A stretch of 34,885 nt of DNA from Chloroflexota bacterium (GCA_016210545.1 JACQTY010000111.1:1-34885), one strand, 5' to 3'. Positions 1 through 8,906 are shown, numbered from the stretch's first letter. Made by a program: numbers and translations. Notes: generated from the sequence alone by a model not told the origin.

Positions 1-177
<177 letters not shown>

Positions 178-498
178 TAGGGAGAACCAGGTTATCCCTT
201 CGGGGGTAGCCCTATCTCCTAGGTCGGTCACCCCGAGCAATCGGGGTGGTCATGTGACAAAACTCTGCAAGGTTCTTTCCTTCCACTATCCAGGGGTTAA
301 TGTTTTTTTGTTTGCCTCAAGTCTCTTCCGCCATTTGGCCGCGGGCTGTTCTGAGGATCTCCTCATGTTCCGTGAGGTTCGCTTTCATGAGTCCCTTTTT
401 GCCTGGCGCTACGCCTTCCCTTTTTGGCCTTTGTTCGTATTGCGCTCATTCTTGCCCCCTTCCGGGAAGTCCAAAGGACAAGTAAGCCCTCTTGCCCC

Positions 499-873
499 TC
501 AGCGGATTACCCTTACCTCTATGCCCGCCGAAAGCCGCTCCCACGACCGGTCCGCTGTCAGGGCCGGCACGCCGAGCATCCGGGCCAAACTGAGGCAGCA
601 ACGGTCTCCCAGAGACAAACCCACAACTTTGGTTGATGGAGTTAGCAGGCCCGTCGTATATGCTTGCTCCAGATCAAACGGCAGTGTCTCAAGCGCCAGC
701 CCCCGGAGAGCCTCGCTAACGGCATGTTCCGGCATGCCGACATCGGCCAGCTTGGCCACTACTTCGGATATGTTGACGGCGCTCACTACTGCTTCGGGAA
801 GCGCCTCCGCCACGACTTCGGCGCCGGCCTCGCGGTTGAGTAGGGCTAGCAGCGCTGAGGCATCCAGTACCAT
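499..873 (-). CDS. vapC: VapC-like PIN-domain ribonuclease toxin
   Basis: MVLDASALLALLNREAG start, internal NISEVVAKL and C-terminal LSLGDRCCLSLAR...ALTADRSW are typical PIN-domain acidic motifs; begins 1 nt after the upstream AbrB-type antitoxin ends. Confidence 0.88.
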   Translation of the reverse strand: MVLDASALLALLNREAGAEVVAEALPEAVVSAVNISEVVAKLADVGMPEHAVSEALRGLALETLPFDLEQAYTTGLLTPSTKVVGLSLGDRCCLSLARMLGVPALTADRSWERLSAGIEVRVIR

Positions 874-874
874 C

Positions 875-1123
875 CTAGTCACGGGCCGCCTCCTCACGGC
901 GGTCCTCAATTAGTTCTTTAACCAGGCTTCTGCCCTCGGGGACGTAATGGCGGACCAGGGCCTGTGCTTGCTGAATTGCTCGCTGTGTGGTCAGCAGCCG
1001 GACCTCACCCTTGCCCAGGATCAGGACCACTTCGTCGCCCGGCTTCAGCCCCAATTCCTTCCGGTACTCCGCGGGGATGACTATCCTGCCACCTTCTCCA
1101 ATTCTTGTCTTTACATCGGGCAT
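875..1123 (-). CDS. vapB: VapB-like AbrB/MazE-type antitoxin
   Basis: MPDVKTRIGEGGRIVIPAEYRKELGLKPGDEVVLIL is a swapped-hairpin AbrB DNA-binding domain; immediately upstream of vapC; GAGGTG SD before the ATG at 1123. Confidence 0.88.
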   Translation of the reverse strand: MPDVKTRIGEGGRIVIPAEYRKELGLKPGDEVVLILGKGEVRLLTTQRAIQQAQALVRHYVPEGRSLVKELIEDRREEAARD

Positions 1124-1139
1124 ATGACACCTCACGATG

Positions 1140-1145
1140 ATTATA
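1140..1145 (-). promoter_or_regulatory. -10 element of the vapBC promoter
   Basis: Minus strand TGGTATAATCATCGTGAGGTGTCATATG: extended -10 (TGGTATAAT) a short distance before the vapB start. Confidence 0.5.
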
Positions 1146-1180
1146 CCATTTTAGCTGAAGTTTGGCAGGGCACCCCTCTA

Positions 1181-1208
1181 TTGCGCCCGGCTATGTGCGT
1201 GCTATAAT
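1181..1208 (+). promoter_or_regulatory. Promoter of tRNA-Ile
   Basis: TTGCGC, 16-nt spacer, TATAAT at 1203-1208; tRNA starts at 1222. Confidence 0.55.
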
Positions 1209-1221
1209 AGCTTAAGTTAAC

Positions 1222-1298
1222 GGGCCACTAGCTCAGGCGGTCAGAGCACAGTCCTGATAAGACTGGGGTCTGTGGTTCGAGTCCACAGTGGCCCACCA
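1222..1298 (+). tRNA. tRNA-Ile (anticodon GAT), CCA encoded
   Basis: GGGCCACTAGCTCAGGCGGTCAGAGCACAGTCCTGATAAGACTGGGGTCTGTGGTTCGAGTCCACAGTGGCCCACCA folds into a complete cloverleaf; loop CTGATAA gives GAT. Confidence 0.96.
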
Positions 1299-1401
1299 AA
1301 CGTTAAGAAGGGCAAGACCTTCGTCAAAACGTTCTCGCACGGCTTCATCACCTTGCCTAGCCGCGGGTATTGCAATGCTACTTGACATGCTAAGACATTA
1401 G

Positions 1402-1417
1402 GTGTATATACATATAC
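1402..1417. promoter_or_regulatory. Candidate MarR operator 1
   Basis: TGTATA-TACA-TATACA inverted repeat directly before the marR ATG at 1418; its core GTGTATATACA recurs after the gene. Confidence 0.5.
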
Positions 1418-1870
1418 ATGGGCAGAGACATCTGCTTTACTACAGAACAGTTCTACGGATGCGCCTGCGGCAACCTGCGAGCGGCCACGCGGGTCGTAAC
1501 TCGCCAGTACGACGAGGCTCTCAGGCCTACAGGGCTGCGGATTAGCCAATTAGGGCCGCTGGTCGCCATCAGTCTCTTTGGACCTATTTCAATCACGGAA
1601 CTGGCCGAGAAGATGTTTATCGATCGGACGACCCTGAGTAGAGACCTGCGTCTCCTCCAGCGAAGGGGCTATGTAAGAACGCGGGCTGGCAACGACCGTC
1701 GCTTCCGGGAGTTCTCAGTAACGCCAAAGGGTCAGGACTCCATGGCTCAAGCGCTGCCCCTGTGGCAACAGGCGCAGGCCCGGATGAGAGCCTTGCTCGG
1801 GAACGACAACCTCAAGGCCCTCCTTGCCCAGCTTTCCCAGGTGATAGTGGCAGCTAGCGACAAGTCGTAA
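1418..1870 (+). CDS. MarR family winged-helix transcriptional regulator
   Basis: ISQLGPLVAISLFGPISITELAEKMFIDRTTLSRDLRLLQRRGYVRTRAGNDRRFREFSVTPKG is a MarR wHTH with wing. Confidence 0.9.
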   Translation: MGRDICFTTEQFYGCACGNLRAATRVVTRQYDEALRPTGLRISQLGPLVAISLFGPISITELAEKMFIDRTTLSRDLRLLQRRGYVRTRAGNDRRFREFSVTPKGQDSMAQALPLWQQAQARMRALLGNDNLKALLAQLSQVIVAASDKS

Positions 1871-1887
1871 TTTTCTGCCGTATTACG

Positions 1888-1897
1888 TGTATATACA
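1888..1897. promoter_or_regulatory. Candidate MarR operator 2
   Basis: Perfect 10-bp palindrome TGTATATACA, matching the pre-marR site, located between marR and the SRPBCC gene. Confidence 0.45.
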
Positions 1898-2058
1898 AGC
1901 AGTCTGCTAGTGATCATAAATCCGTGACAAAGCAATTCGTTAATGCGGAAGGAGGTGAGCAGGATTGTACAACGTGATCATGTGATGGTGACCAGAATCT
2001 TTCACGGGGATGGCCTCAACAACGGCGCCAGCCCGAACACTAAAGGAGGGAAATGACA

Positions 2059-2463
2059 ATGGCGAAGATCAGGAACGAGGTGAGAATCAACGCGAGCCCC
2101 GCTGACGTGTGGAAGATCGTGCGTGACTACGGGAATGTTCACGCATGGTCGCCGCTCGTGCGCGAGACTAAAGTCGAGGGAAAGGTACGACATTGTACTC
2201 TAGCCGAAGGGGCGCCGGCCCCCGGAGGCGTTCTTCACGAGGAGGTGCTGTTGGTCGACGATCGGACGTTGCGGCTAGAGTATTCGGTGGTGGGGGCGCC
2301 CTTCCATGTCGCGTTCCACGGCGCTGCGATCGAGGTTTTCCCGAACGACGGCGGTTCGCTGGTTGTTTGGACTACAAATGTCGAGCCTGACGAACTCGCG
2401 GCAGGTTTTTCGCCAGGTTTCGACGCCAGCCTCGCGGGATTGAAGCGCGCTGCCGAGAGGTAG
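2059..2463 (+). CDS. SRPBCC family protein (polyketide cyclase/dehydrase-like)
   Basis: IRNEVRINASPADVWKIVRDYGNVHAWSPLV...VVWTTNVEPDEL matches the START/SRPBCC pattern; GGAGGG SD upstream. Confidence 0.82.
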   Translation: MAKIRNEVRINASPADVWKIVRDYGNVHAWSPLVRETKVEGKVRHCTLAEGAPAPGGVLHEEVLLVDDRTLRLEYSVVGAPFHVAFHGAAIEVFPNDGGSLVVWTTNVEPDELAAGFSPGFDASLAGLKRAAER

Positions 2464-2551
2464 ATAGCCACACCTCGTCTTTTGCGCCCGACGCCATAGA
2501 GATGGCTCGGCGCGACAAAGCCATGGCGGGCTGACGCCGAGTGAGGTCGGA

Positions 2552-2700
2552 TGTCAATAGTGGACACCAAACATTTTAGGCTACCGTCTGTCCTGCATAG
2601 AATCTTTGCCCATAGACCGCCGGTGACAGGAACCCTAGTCTTTCCTGTCGGCGCTGTCCGGTCGTCACCTTTGTCCGATCCCCTGTGTGTCCCTGCTTGG
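2552..2700 (-). pseudogene. Decayed IS3/IS481-like transposase C-terminal fragment with one element end
   Basis: Minus frame ends RRQERLGFLSPAVYGQRFYAGQTVA*, resembling the (R)LGYLSPAEYERRF tail of IS3-type OrfB; followed by TGTCAATAGTGGACACC (2552-2568), a plausible terminal repeat. No N-terminal part is recognisable. Confidence 0.4.
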
Positions 2701-2775
2701 CCGGGCTGAAGGCGACGTAAAAGGTTCTTGATACCGTGTGCCAGGCCGCCAACGTACTGCCCCGTTCCCCGCCGT

Positions 2776-3468
2776 CTATTCCCGCGCGCCTCCTTTGCGC
2801 GCAACGTGTTTCGCAAACCATTCCTTCGCCAGCCGGGCCACCTCATCCAGCGCCCCTGGCTCCTCGAAGAGGTGTGTTGCTCCGGGCACGACCACAAGCT
2901 TCTTTTCTGTCTGGAGCCTCTCCAGCGCCTTCCGGTTAACATCGAGAACGAAGGGGTCGCGTCCGCCTACAATGAGAAGTGTGGGCGCCTTGACGCCGGG
3001 TAACGCTGCGGAGGCAAGGTCGGGGCGGCCGCCTCGGGCGACGACAGCCCTCACAACTTCAGGACGTTCTGCCGCCGCAACCAGCGCTGCGGCCGCGCCG
3101 GTGCTTGCGCCAAAGTAGGCTACCTGCAATCCTCTGGTAGCGGGGTTCTCCTGGAGCCAGTCGGTAACAGCGATTACCCTGGCGCTCAGCAGGCCTACAT
3201 CAAACCTGTAGCGCTCGGTCTGAAGGTCGACTGCCTCTTCCGCCTGGGTGAGCAGGTCAAATAGCAGGGTCGTCAGTCCCCCCTGTTGCAGGACCTGGGC
3301 AACGTACATGTTGCGGGCGCTGAAGCGGCCGCTGCCGCTGCCGTGGGCAAATAACACAAGTTCCGGACTACCCTGGACCACTGCCAGCGTGCCATCGAGC
3401 CTTGCGCCGGCTACTGGAATAACGATATCTTCCTCGGTGACTGGATGCAAAACCCTTTCCGGTTTCAT
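2776..3468 (-). CDS. Alpha/beta hydrolase (dienelactone hydrolase-like)
   Basis: LVLFAHGSGSGRFSARN oxyanion region, VAYFGASTGAAAALVAA (G-x-S-x-G), LLIVGGRDPFV and a late histidine (GATHLFEEPG). Confidence 0.88.
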   Translation of the reverse strand: MKPERVLHPVTEEDIVIPVAGARLDGTLAVVQGSPELVLFAHGSGSGRFSARNMYVAQVLQQGGLTTLLFDLLTQAEEAVDLQTERYRFDVGLLSARVIAVTDWLQENPATRGLQVAYFGASTGAAAALVAAAERPEVVRAVVARGGRPDLASAALPGVKAPTLLIVGGRDPFVLDVNRKALERLQTEKKLVVVPGATHLFEEPGALDEVARLAKEWFAKHVARKGGARE

Positions 3469-4042
3469 CTTCCCCCTCCCCCGGCTCAGTGCACGACACT
3501 TTTCTGAAGGAGACCACCTTCGCCAGGCGATGTCCTCTTGGTGTCATCGTGAGCCTTCGCTCCGGCTCAGAGTTTGTGAATTTATTAAAAGCCCAGATAC
3601 GGACGAGGCCACTCGCCAGATAGGACTTAATCAATTTCTTCACAAGCTCTCAGGGTGACATTGAGACAACCCGTCCTTCCCAATTGCTATCGCTCCGAGA
3701 AAGTGCCGTATCAACCCCCTCGGCGAGCGTTCCTCAGTTGCTGTGTTACGCCAGGCGTGGAGATCGCTGCTCTCGATCAGAATAGTTTAGTCCTCGATGG
3801 GACAAAAGTGTAGTTTGAGGCCAACTGACATGATGACTTTGTTTCCTGGAAGGTCGCCGTTGACGGGACGCGGCCAGAAGTGGGCCAGACTAAAGGCTCT
3901 TCTCCTATTTTGGCTCTTGGCTCTTCAAAATGCGGGTGTTGTGAGGCCCAAACTAAGTAGGTTTACGTATATACCGGACGGGCCGTCAGTGGTCAAATGG
4001 TGGTAGGACATTGAACGGGGTGCAAAGGGAGGTGGCGTTTAC

Positions 4043-4240
4043 ATGCGGAAGGCCGTATGGGCCAGTTTGCTCGTGGGTGTGTTGCTGGTTGCATTTTTCG
4101 TGTTGCCCGGATGTCAGCCACAGCCGGTGCAGGCGCCAACCCCGGCGCAGGTCCCAACGTCGACACCACGGGGCGAAGACTTCCACTTCAGCGGGGTAAT
4201 CGAGTCTATGGGCCAGGGTGGAATACATTGTATTGCCTGA
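4043..4240 (+). pseudogene. Truncated lipoprotein (signal peptide plus start of a DUF5666-like domain)
   Basis: MRKAVWASLLVGVLLVAFFVLPGC lipobox, Pro-rich linker, then FSGVIESMGQG and an early stop; parallels the N-terminus of the next gene (TGAIESINGSVWVIGG). Confidence 0.45.
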
Positions 4241-4315
4241 CGGCGCCAGGCTGGCCAGGGAGATCGAGACACCTTAGTTGTCTGTGCCGGACTTACCCAG
4301 TCCTGGGAGGTGACC

Positions 4316-5983
4316 ATGAACAGAAAGTCAACCAGACCAGTGGCGTTGTACGGCGTTTTCCCCTTGCTGGTTGGAGTATTGCTCTTGACGGTGGTCGCCG
4401 GTCTCGGTTGCCGGCGGGGACCGGCGGTTCTATCAACCGTAGCGCCGACTCCTGGCCCGACGCCGGTGCAGCCGTCACCGCCAGCCCCCACAACCATGCC
4501 TGCGCCTACCCTGGCGCCAGCGGCCTCCGCACCGTCGCCCGCGCTGATAGCAGAAGACGCGAAGGTTACTGGCGCCATCGAATCTATAAACGGGAGTGTC
4601 TGGGTAATTGGCGGCAAGACCTTCAAAGTGGACCAGGGCACTGTGCTCGACCGGGGACTTGCCGTTGGAAAGCCCGCCAGGGTGCGGTACAGGCTTCTCC
4701 CCGATGGCACTAAGGTGGCCACAGAGATCGGGACTGCCGCATCAAGTTCAGCCCCTACCCCCGATTCCGTAAAGCTGCAACTGGTGGCGGACGGTCTCGT
4801 TTCCCCGGTGGGCCTCGTCCCCTCCCCCGATGGCAGTGGGCGCCTCTTTGTGGTAGACCAGGTTGGCCTGATCTGGATATTGGCCCCTGGAGCAACCCGC
4901 CTGGGTGAACCCTTTCTGGACCTCCGCCCCAGGATGGTGACCCTCAACCCCGGTTTTGATGAGCGCGGGCTCCTGGGACTGGCTTTCCATCCATCCTTCA
5001 GCACCAACGGTCGCTTCTTTGTTTATTACAGCGCTCCACTGCGGACCAATGGTCCCCCGGGCTGGAACCACACCAGCCACATATCTGAATTCAAGGCAAT
5101 GGCCGGCGATCCCAACAAGGCCGATCCCCTGTCGGAGAGAATCGTCCTTCAGGTCGATGAACCTCAGGTCAACCACAACGCCGGCCAGATAATCTTTGGC
5201 CCCGATGGTTTTCTTTATATCCCACTGGGCGATGGTGGTGGGGCCAACGATGTCGGCCTGGGCCATCCGCCCATCGGCAACGGGCAGGACACTTCGACGC
5301 TTCTGGGCAGCATTCTCCGCATCGATGTCGATGGCGGGGAGCCTTACGGGATACCGGCGGATAACCCCTTCGTGGGCAAGGAGGGGCGGGCCGAGATATA
5401 CGCCTTCGGGCTCCGCAATCCGTTCCGTATTGCTTTTGATTCGGGCGGCGCCCATGAGCTATTCGCCGCTGACGTGGGGCAGAACTTGAGGGAGGAAGTT
5501 GACATAATTACAAAAGGTGGCAACTATGGATGGAACATCAAGGAAGCTACCCTCTGCTTTGACCCGACAAGCCCGTCCCGACCCCGTCCGGCCTGTCCCG
5601 AGGTGGACGCTGCCGGCCGGCCTTTGATCGGCCCGATTATCGAATATGGCAACATCAAAGTTGGAGGGATCGGCCAGGCGGTCATCGGCGGTTTCGTCTA
5701 TCGGGGAACGGCGTTGCCTGCATTCAACGGCGCCTACATCTTCGGGGACTTTAGCGCCAGTGCGAACGCGCCCGATGGCCGGCTATTCGTGGCGACGCGG
5801 CCGCCCACCCCGGGACAGATGTGGCCCATGAAAGAGCTTAGAGTGGTCACAAACGTAAGCGGCCGCCTGGATACGTTCTTGAAGTCCTTCGGGCAGGACG
5901 CTTCCGGGGAGATTTACGTCCTGACCTCCGACATAGGTGGGCCAACGGGCAACACGGGCATGGTGTTAAAGATCGTGCCCTGA
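4316..5983 (+). CDS. Lipoprotein PQQ-dependent sugar dehydrogenase (soluble aldose sugar dehydrogenase family) with N-terminal DUF5666-like domain
   Basis: Lipoprotein-like N-terminus; GLVSPVGLVPSPDGSGRLFVVDQVG, ERGLLGLAFHPSF, NHNAGQIIFGPDGFLYIPLGDGGGANDVG, FGLRNPFRIAFD, EEVDIITKGGNYGW typify the YliI/GdhB beta-propeller. Confidence 0.92.
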   Translation: MNRKSTRPVALYGVFPLLVGVLLLTVVAGLGCRRGPAVLSTVAPTPGPTPVQPSPPAPTTMPAPTLAPAASAPSPALIAEDAKVTGAIESINGSVWVIGGKTFKVDQGTVLDRGLAVGKPARVRYRLLPDGTKVATEIGTAASSSAPTPDSVKLQLVADGLVSPVGLVPSPDGSGRLFVVDQVGLIWILAPGATRLGEPFLDLRPRMVTLNPGFDERGLLGLAFHPSFSTNGRFFVYYSAPLRTNGPPGWNHTSHISEFKAMAGDPNKADPLSERIVLQVDEPQVNHNAGQIIFGPDGFLYIPLGDGGGANDVGLGHPPIGNGQDTSTLLGSILRIDVDGGEPYGIPADNPFVGKEGRAEIYAFGLRNPFRIAFDSGGAHELFAADVGQNLREEVDIITKGGNYGWNIKEATLCFDPTSPSRPRPACPEVDAAGRPLIGPIIEYGNIKVGGIGQAVIGGFVYRGTALPAFNGAYIFGDFSASANAPDGRLFVATRPPTPGQMWPMKELRVVTNVSGRLDTFLKSFGQDASGEIYVLTSDIGGPTGNTGMVLKIVP

Positions 5984-6180
5984 CCGTCGGCGTAAATAAA
6001 GGCCACTGGTCGAAGACTCTGGGAACGGAGCAGACGCCCTTATCTATGGCGGGTGGGGTCCGTTGTGGCTCGAGGCTGGTGCAGTTTTTCATCCTTACCG
6101 TCGCCCAAAGCAACTGGGCATGGAAGATTCCCGCCCCGAAGGCCGCTCCGTGCTATCATTTAGTGAGAGGGATAGCCTGC

Positions 6181-6747
6181 ATGGAAGAAACAAAACTTCA
6201 GATGCTTGAGCCCAAGACAAAGGTTGGGCTTGTTATCGTGCTCACCGGACGCGGCAAGGGGAAGACGACCTCGGCTCTAGGCATGGCGTTGCGGGCGGTG
6301 GGGCACGGCATGAAGGTGTGCATAATTCACTTCATGAAGGGCGACATGTATTCCGGTGAACAGACCAGTATCAAGAAGCTGGCGCCTTACGTGGAGCTTC
6401 ACCTTACCGGCAAGGGCTTCTGCGGCATCCAGGGTAATCCCTATCCCTATAAGGAACACAGGGCCAATGCCCAGGAAGCAATTCGGATAGCTCAAGAAAA
6501 GATCTTCTCAGGGCAGTATGACCTCGTAATACTTGACGAGATTAGCAATGCTGTGCGGCTGAAGCTTGTTGACCTGCCCCAGGTGATTGAACTGATAGAC
6601 GGTAAGCCGCCTCTCATGCACCTGGTGCTTACCGGCAGGGAGGCGCACGAGGAAGTAATAAGACGGGCCCATACCGTTTCCGAGGTGAACGAGATTAAGC
6701 ACGCCTTCCGTCAGGGAATTGAACCACAGAAGGGCATAGACTATTGA
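6181..6747 (+). CDS. cobO: Cob(I)yrinic acid a,c-diamide adenosyltransferase (CobA/CobO/BtuR family)
   Basis: VLTGRGKGKTTSALGMALRAVGHGMKVCIIHFMKG P-loop; YDLVILDEISNAVRLKLVD; LVLTGREAHEEVIRRAHTVSEVNEIKHAFRQGIEPQKGIDY C-terminus. Confidence 0.95.
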   Translation: MEETKLQMLEPKTKVGLVIVLTGRGKGKTTSALGMALRAVGHGMKVCIIHFMKGDMYSGEQTSIKKLAPYVELHLTGKGFCGIQGNPYPYKEHRANAQEAIRIAQEKIFSGQYDLVILDEISNAVRLKLVDLPQVIELIDGKPPLMHLVLTGREAHEEVIRRAHTVSEVNEIKHAFRQGIEPQKGIDY

Positions 6748-6893
6748 CTTGCCTTTTCCATGTCGACCCCCCCCTTGCCCGACGGGCGCTGACATAACCG
6801 TAGGGCATCCCGACATGTCGGGACCAACCTGCCTTGCCCACTACGGTCGGGTTAGGAAACCCGACCTACAAAGTTAGTGCTTATGGCCCCTTG

Positions 6894-6919
6894 CCCCCTC
6901 TCCGATTTCGGAGAGGGGG
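6894..6919. repeat. 12-bp perfect stem-loop
   Basis: CCCCCTCTCCGA-TT-TCGGAGAGGGGG between cobO and the UDG-like gene. Confidence 0.8.
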
Positions 6920-6946
6920 AGAAGTGTAAGCCAATTGAGAAAAGAG

Positions 6947-7420
6947 ATGTCTTCTCGGTCAGCCTCAGACGCCGCAGCTTTCAGCGAGGGGCCTCGCCAT
7001 GCTGCGGTCATGCTTATCGGCCAGAACCCCGGGAAAGAGGAAGTCAGGCAGCGCAGACCGTTCGTGGGCAGGTCAGGGAAGTTCCTCAATGTGGTCCTGG
7101 AAGAAAGCGGCCTGAAACGGGACAAGTTGTATGTGACCAGTGTGGTCAAAGAGCCGACGCCAGGGAATAAAAGGCCGACTGCCAGACAAATCGAATACTG
7201 GATGCCCTATTTGCTGGCCGAGATTGAGGAGGTGAAGCCAAAGATTATCGTCTTGATGGGGCAGGTCGCCTGGAAGACCCCCCGGCTGGCCGGTATACAG
7301 TATATCGAGACGTATCACCCGGCGGCGGCCATGAGATTCCCGGGGACAAGGGGGAAGTTCAGGGCGGACTTCAGGAGGCTCGGGCGGGAAGTGGCGCGGA
7401 GAGGGTCAGGTGGAGAGTAG
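6947..7420 (+). CDS. Uracil-DNA glycosylase superfamily protein (family 4-like, cysteine-less)
   Basis: VMLIGQNPGKEEVRQRRPFVGRSGKFLNVVLEESGL motif A region; YVTSVVKEPTPGNKRPT; KPKIIVLMGQVA; TYHPAAAMRFP motif with HP. No Cys residues in the ORF. Confidence 0.82.
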   Translation: MSSRSASDAAAFSEGPRHAAVMLIGQNPGKEEVRQRRPFVGRSGKFLNVVLEESGLKRDKLYVTSVVKEPTPGNKRPTARQIEYWMPYLLAEIEEVKPKIIVLMGQVAWKTPRLAGIQYIETYHPAAAMRFPGTRGKFRADFRRLGREVARRGSGGE

Positions 7421-7715
7421 GGACTGGTGCGGGTGCGTAGTTACTCGCCGTGGGAATTGGCATCATCGGGGCCATATGTCGCCATGCTGAGCCTGCCGAA
7501 GGCCCTCGGTTCATCGGGAGAACGAAGCATGAGCGCGGGGTCGCCCTGGCAACTGCGATAGGGGGCGGCCCTGGCCCGCGGTCTCACACCTGTAGTATAC
7601 GTGATGCGCGCCAGTGGGCACTGGCCCCCTGTGTACAAGAACCGCTTCAACTGCGCGTTCATTATCCTCCCTCGCTCACGGCTTTATGGCCTGTGGTGTA
7701 ATGCGTGCCAAGAAC

Positions 7716-8087
7716 ATGGGTACGTTCACCGTTTCTGTACAGGTAGCCGACCCGCAAAGGCGGCAGTTCGTGGAAGTCGAGGCCCCGGTAGACACGGGGG
7801 CCTCCCACATTGTGCTGCCCCGGGCTGTGCTGCGCGGCCTTGCCATCGAGGCCGTAGGCCGCGTGTCTTTCCAGTTGGCGGACGAGCGGGTTGTGGACTA
7901 TGAGGTAGGCGAGGCCCGCATTCGCTCGGACGGACGGGAGCGCACAACGCTGGTCGTCTTCGGCCCTGAAGGGGCGACGCCTTTGCTGGCGGTCACGACC
8001 CTGGACTTGTTCAACATGGACGCGGACCCCGTGAAGCGCCGCCTGGCGCCTGTTCCCGCCCTGCTGAAAAAAGACAGCACAGTGTAG
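7716..8087 (+). CDS. Retropepsin-like clan AA aspartic protease
   Basis: MGTFTVSVQVADPQRRQFVEVEAPVDTGASHIVLPRAVLRGL: D-T-G-A active-site motif in a short single-domain protein. Confidence 0.8.
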   Translation: MGTFTVSVQVADPQRRQFVEVEAPVDTGASHIVLPRAVLRGLAIEAVGRVSFQLADERVVDYEVGEARIRSDGRERTTLVVFGPEGATPLLAVTTLDLFNMDADPVKRRLAPVPALLKKDSTV

Positions 8088-8130
8088 GGCTTTCAGAAAA
8101 GAGCGCTGGCAGGCGGCTATCTTGAGAGGT

Positions 8131-8180
8131 CGGGACTGACAAGCCCGTGGTCTGTGGTTCGAGTCCACAGAGGCCCACCA
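8131..8180 (+). pseudogene. tRNA 3'-half remnant (tRNA-Val(GAC)-like)
   Basis: CGGGACTGACAAGCCCGTGGTCTGTGGTTCGAGTCCACAGAGGCCCACCA has an anticodon-arm-like CTGACAA loop, an intact T-arm and 3' acceptor plus CCA; no matching 5' half upstream. Confidence 0.7.
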
Positions 8181-8219
8181 GACGAGCGTCAAGTAAGATT
8201 AAGAAAAGGAGCGGGCACG

Positions 8220-8906
8220 ATGAAAGTTTGCATCGTTGGGGCCTCCGGGAAGCTCGGGCGATATATGGTGCAGCACTCGCTGGATCGAGGCCATGAAGTA
8301 GCTGGTGTGTGCCGCGAGAAAAGCGTGGAGAAGCTCGATGCCTTTAGGGGGCGCATCACCATCGTTCCAGGTGCTACGAACAACCGAGAAGTCATCAAGA
8401 AGGCAGTCGCAGGATGCGATGGGGTGCTCACGGTCCTGGTTCCATGGGGGGTTCACGGCTACTCAACGGGAACGGCCCAAGCGGTGCTCGATTATGCGCC
8501 ACCGGGCGCCCGCCTGGTGTTCTCGAGCGGGTGGCACATCACACGTGACGGTCAGGATGTGTACTCGTGGAAGCTCAAAATGTTCGTGAAGGTGTTCGGT
8601 TGGCTTGCGCGGCTCGTTGGCTTCGCCGACGTCGACGATCAGGTAGAAGCATGCAAACGCGTATTTGCCAGTGACACGAGGTGGACTGTCGTGCGCGGAA
8701 GCGACCTCGAAGAGGGCGAGAGCCAGGGCCTGCCTGTGTGGAGCCGACATGTGGGCGACCCCATACTGGAGAGCAATATTACACGCCGCGTGGACTTCGC
8801 CCTCTTCATGGTTAGAGCCCTTGAGGATGACGACCTGATCCACGAGGCTCCAGCGATTGTTGGCCGCCAGAGTCCTTCGGCACTCAGAAACGCCGGTGTT
8901 AAATAG
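8220..8906 (+). CDS. NAD(P)-binding Rossmann-fold protein (NmrA-like/extended SDR)
   Basis: MKVCIVGASGKLGRYMVQHSLDRGHEV: GxxGxxG dinucleotide motif; RITIVPGATNNREVIKKAVAGCDGVLTVL. Confidence 0.87.
   Translation: MKVCIVGASGKLGRYMVQHSLDRGHEVAGVCREKSVEKLDAFRGRITIVPGATNNREVIKKAVAGCDGVLTVLVPWGVHGYSTGTAQAVLDYAPPGARLVFSSGWHITRDGQDVYSWKLKMFVKVFGWLARLVGFADVDDQVEACKRVFASDTRWTVVRGSDLEEGESQGLPVWSRHVGDPILESNITRRVDFALFMVRALEDDDLIHEAPAIVGRQSPSALRNAGVK

Noticed and set aside
254-913. Plus ORF of 219 aa
   Set aside because: Overlaps the well-supported vapC/vapB genes on the opposite strand; Ser/Ala-rich low-complexity translation typical of antisense GC-rich DNA.
1241-1549. Minus ORF ending ...GGPLWTRTTDPSLIRTVL
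   Set aside because: Classic spurious translation of the antisense of a tRNA gene (tRNA-Ile at 1222-1298).
2235-2942. Minus ORF of 235 aa between the SRPBCC and hydrolase genes
   Set aside because: Overlaps the SRPBCC gene antisense and the hydrolase C-terminus; Arg/Gly-rich out-of-frame translation.
7662-8192. Minus ORF starting MTLVWWASVDSNHRPRACQSRPL
   Set aside because: Antisense translation of the tRNA 3'-half at 8131-8180, then antisense of the retropepsin gene.
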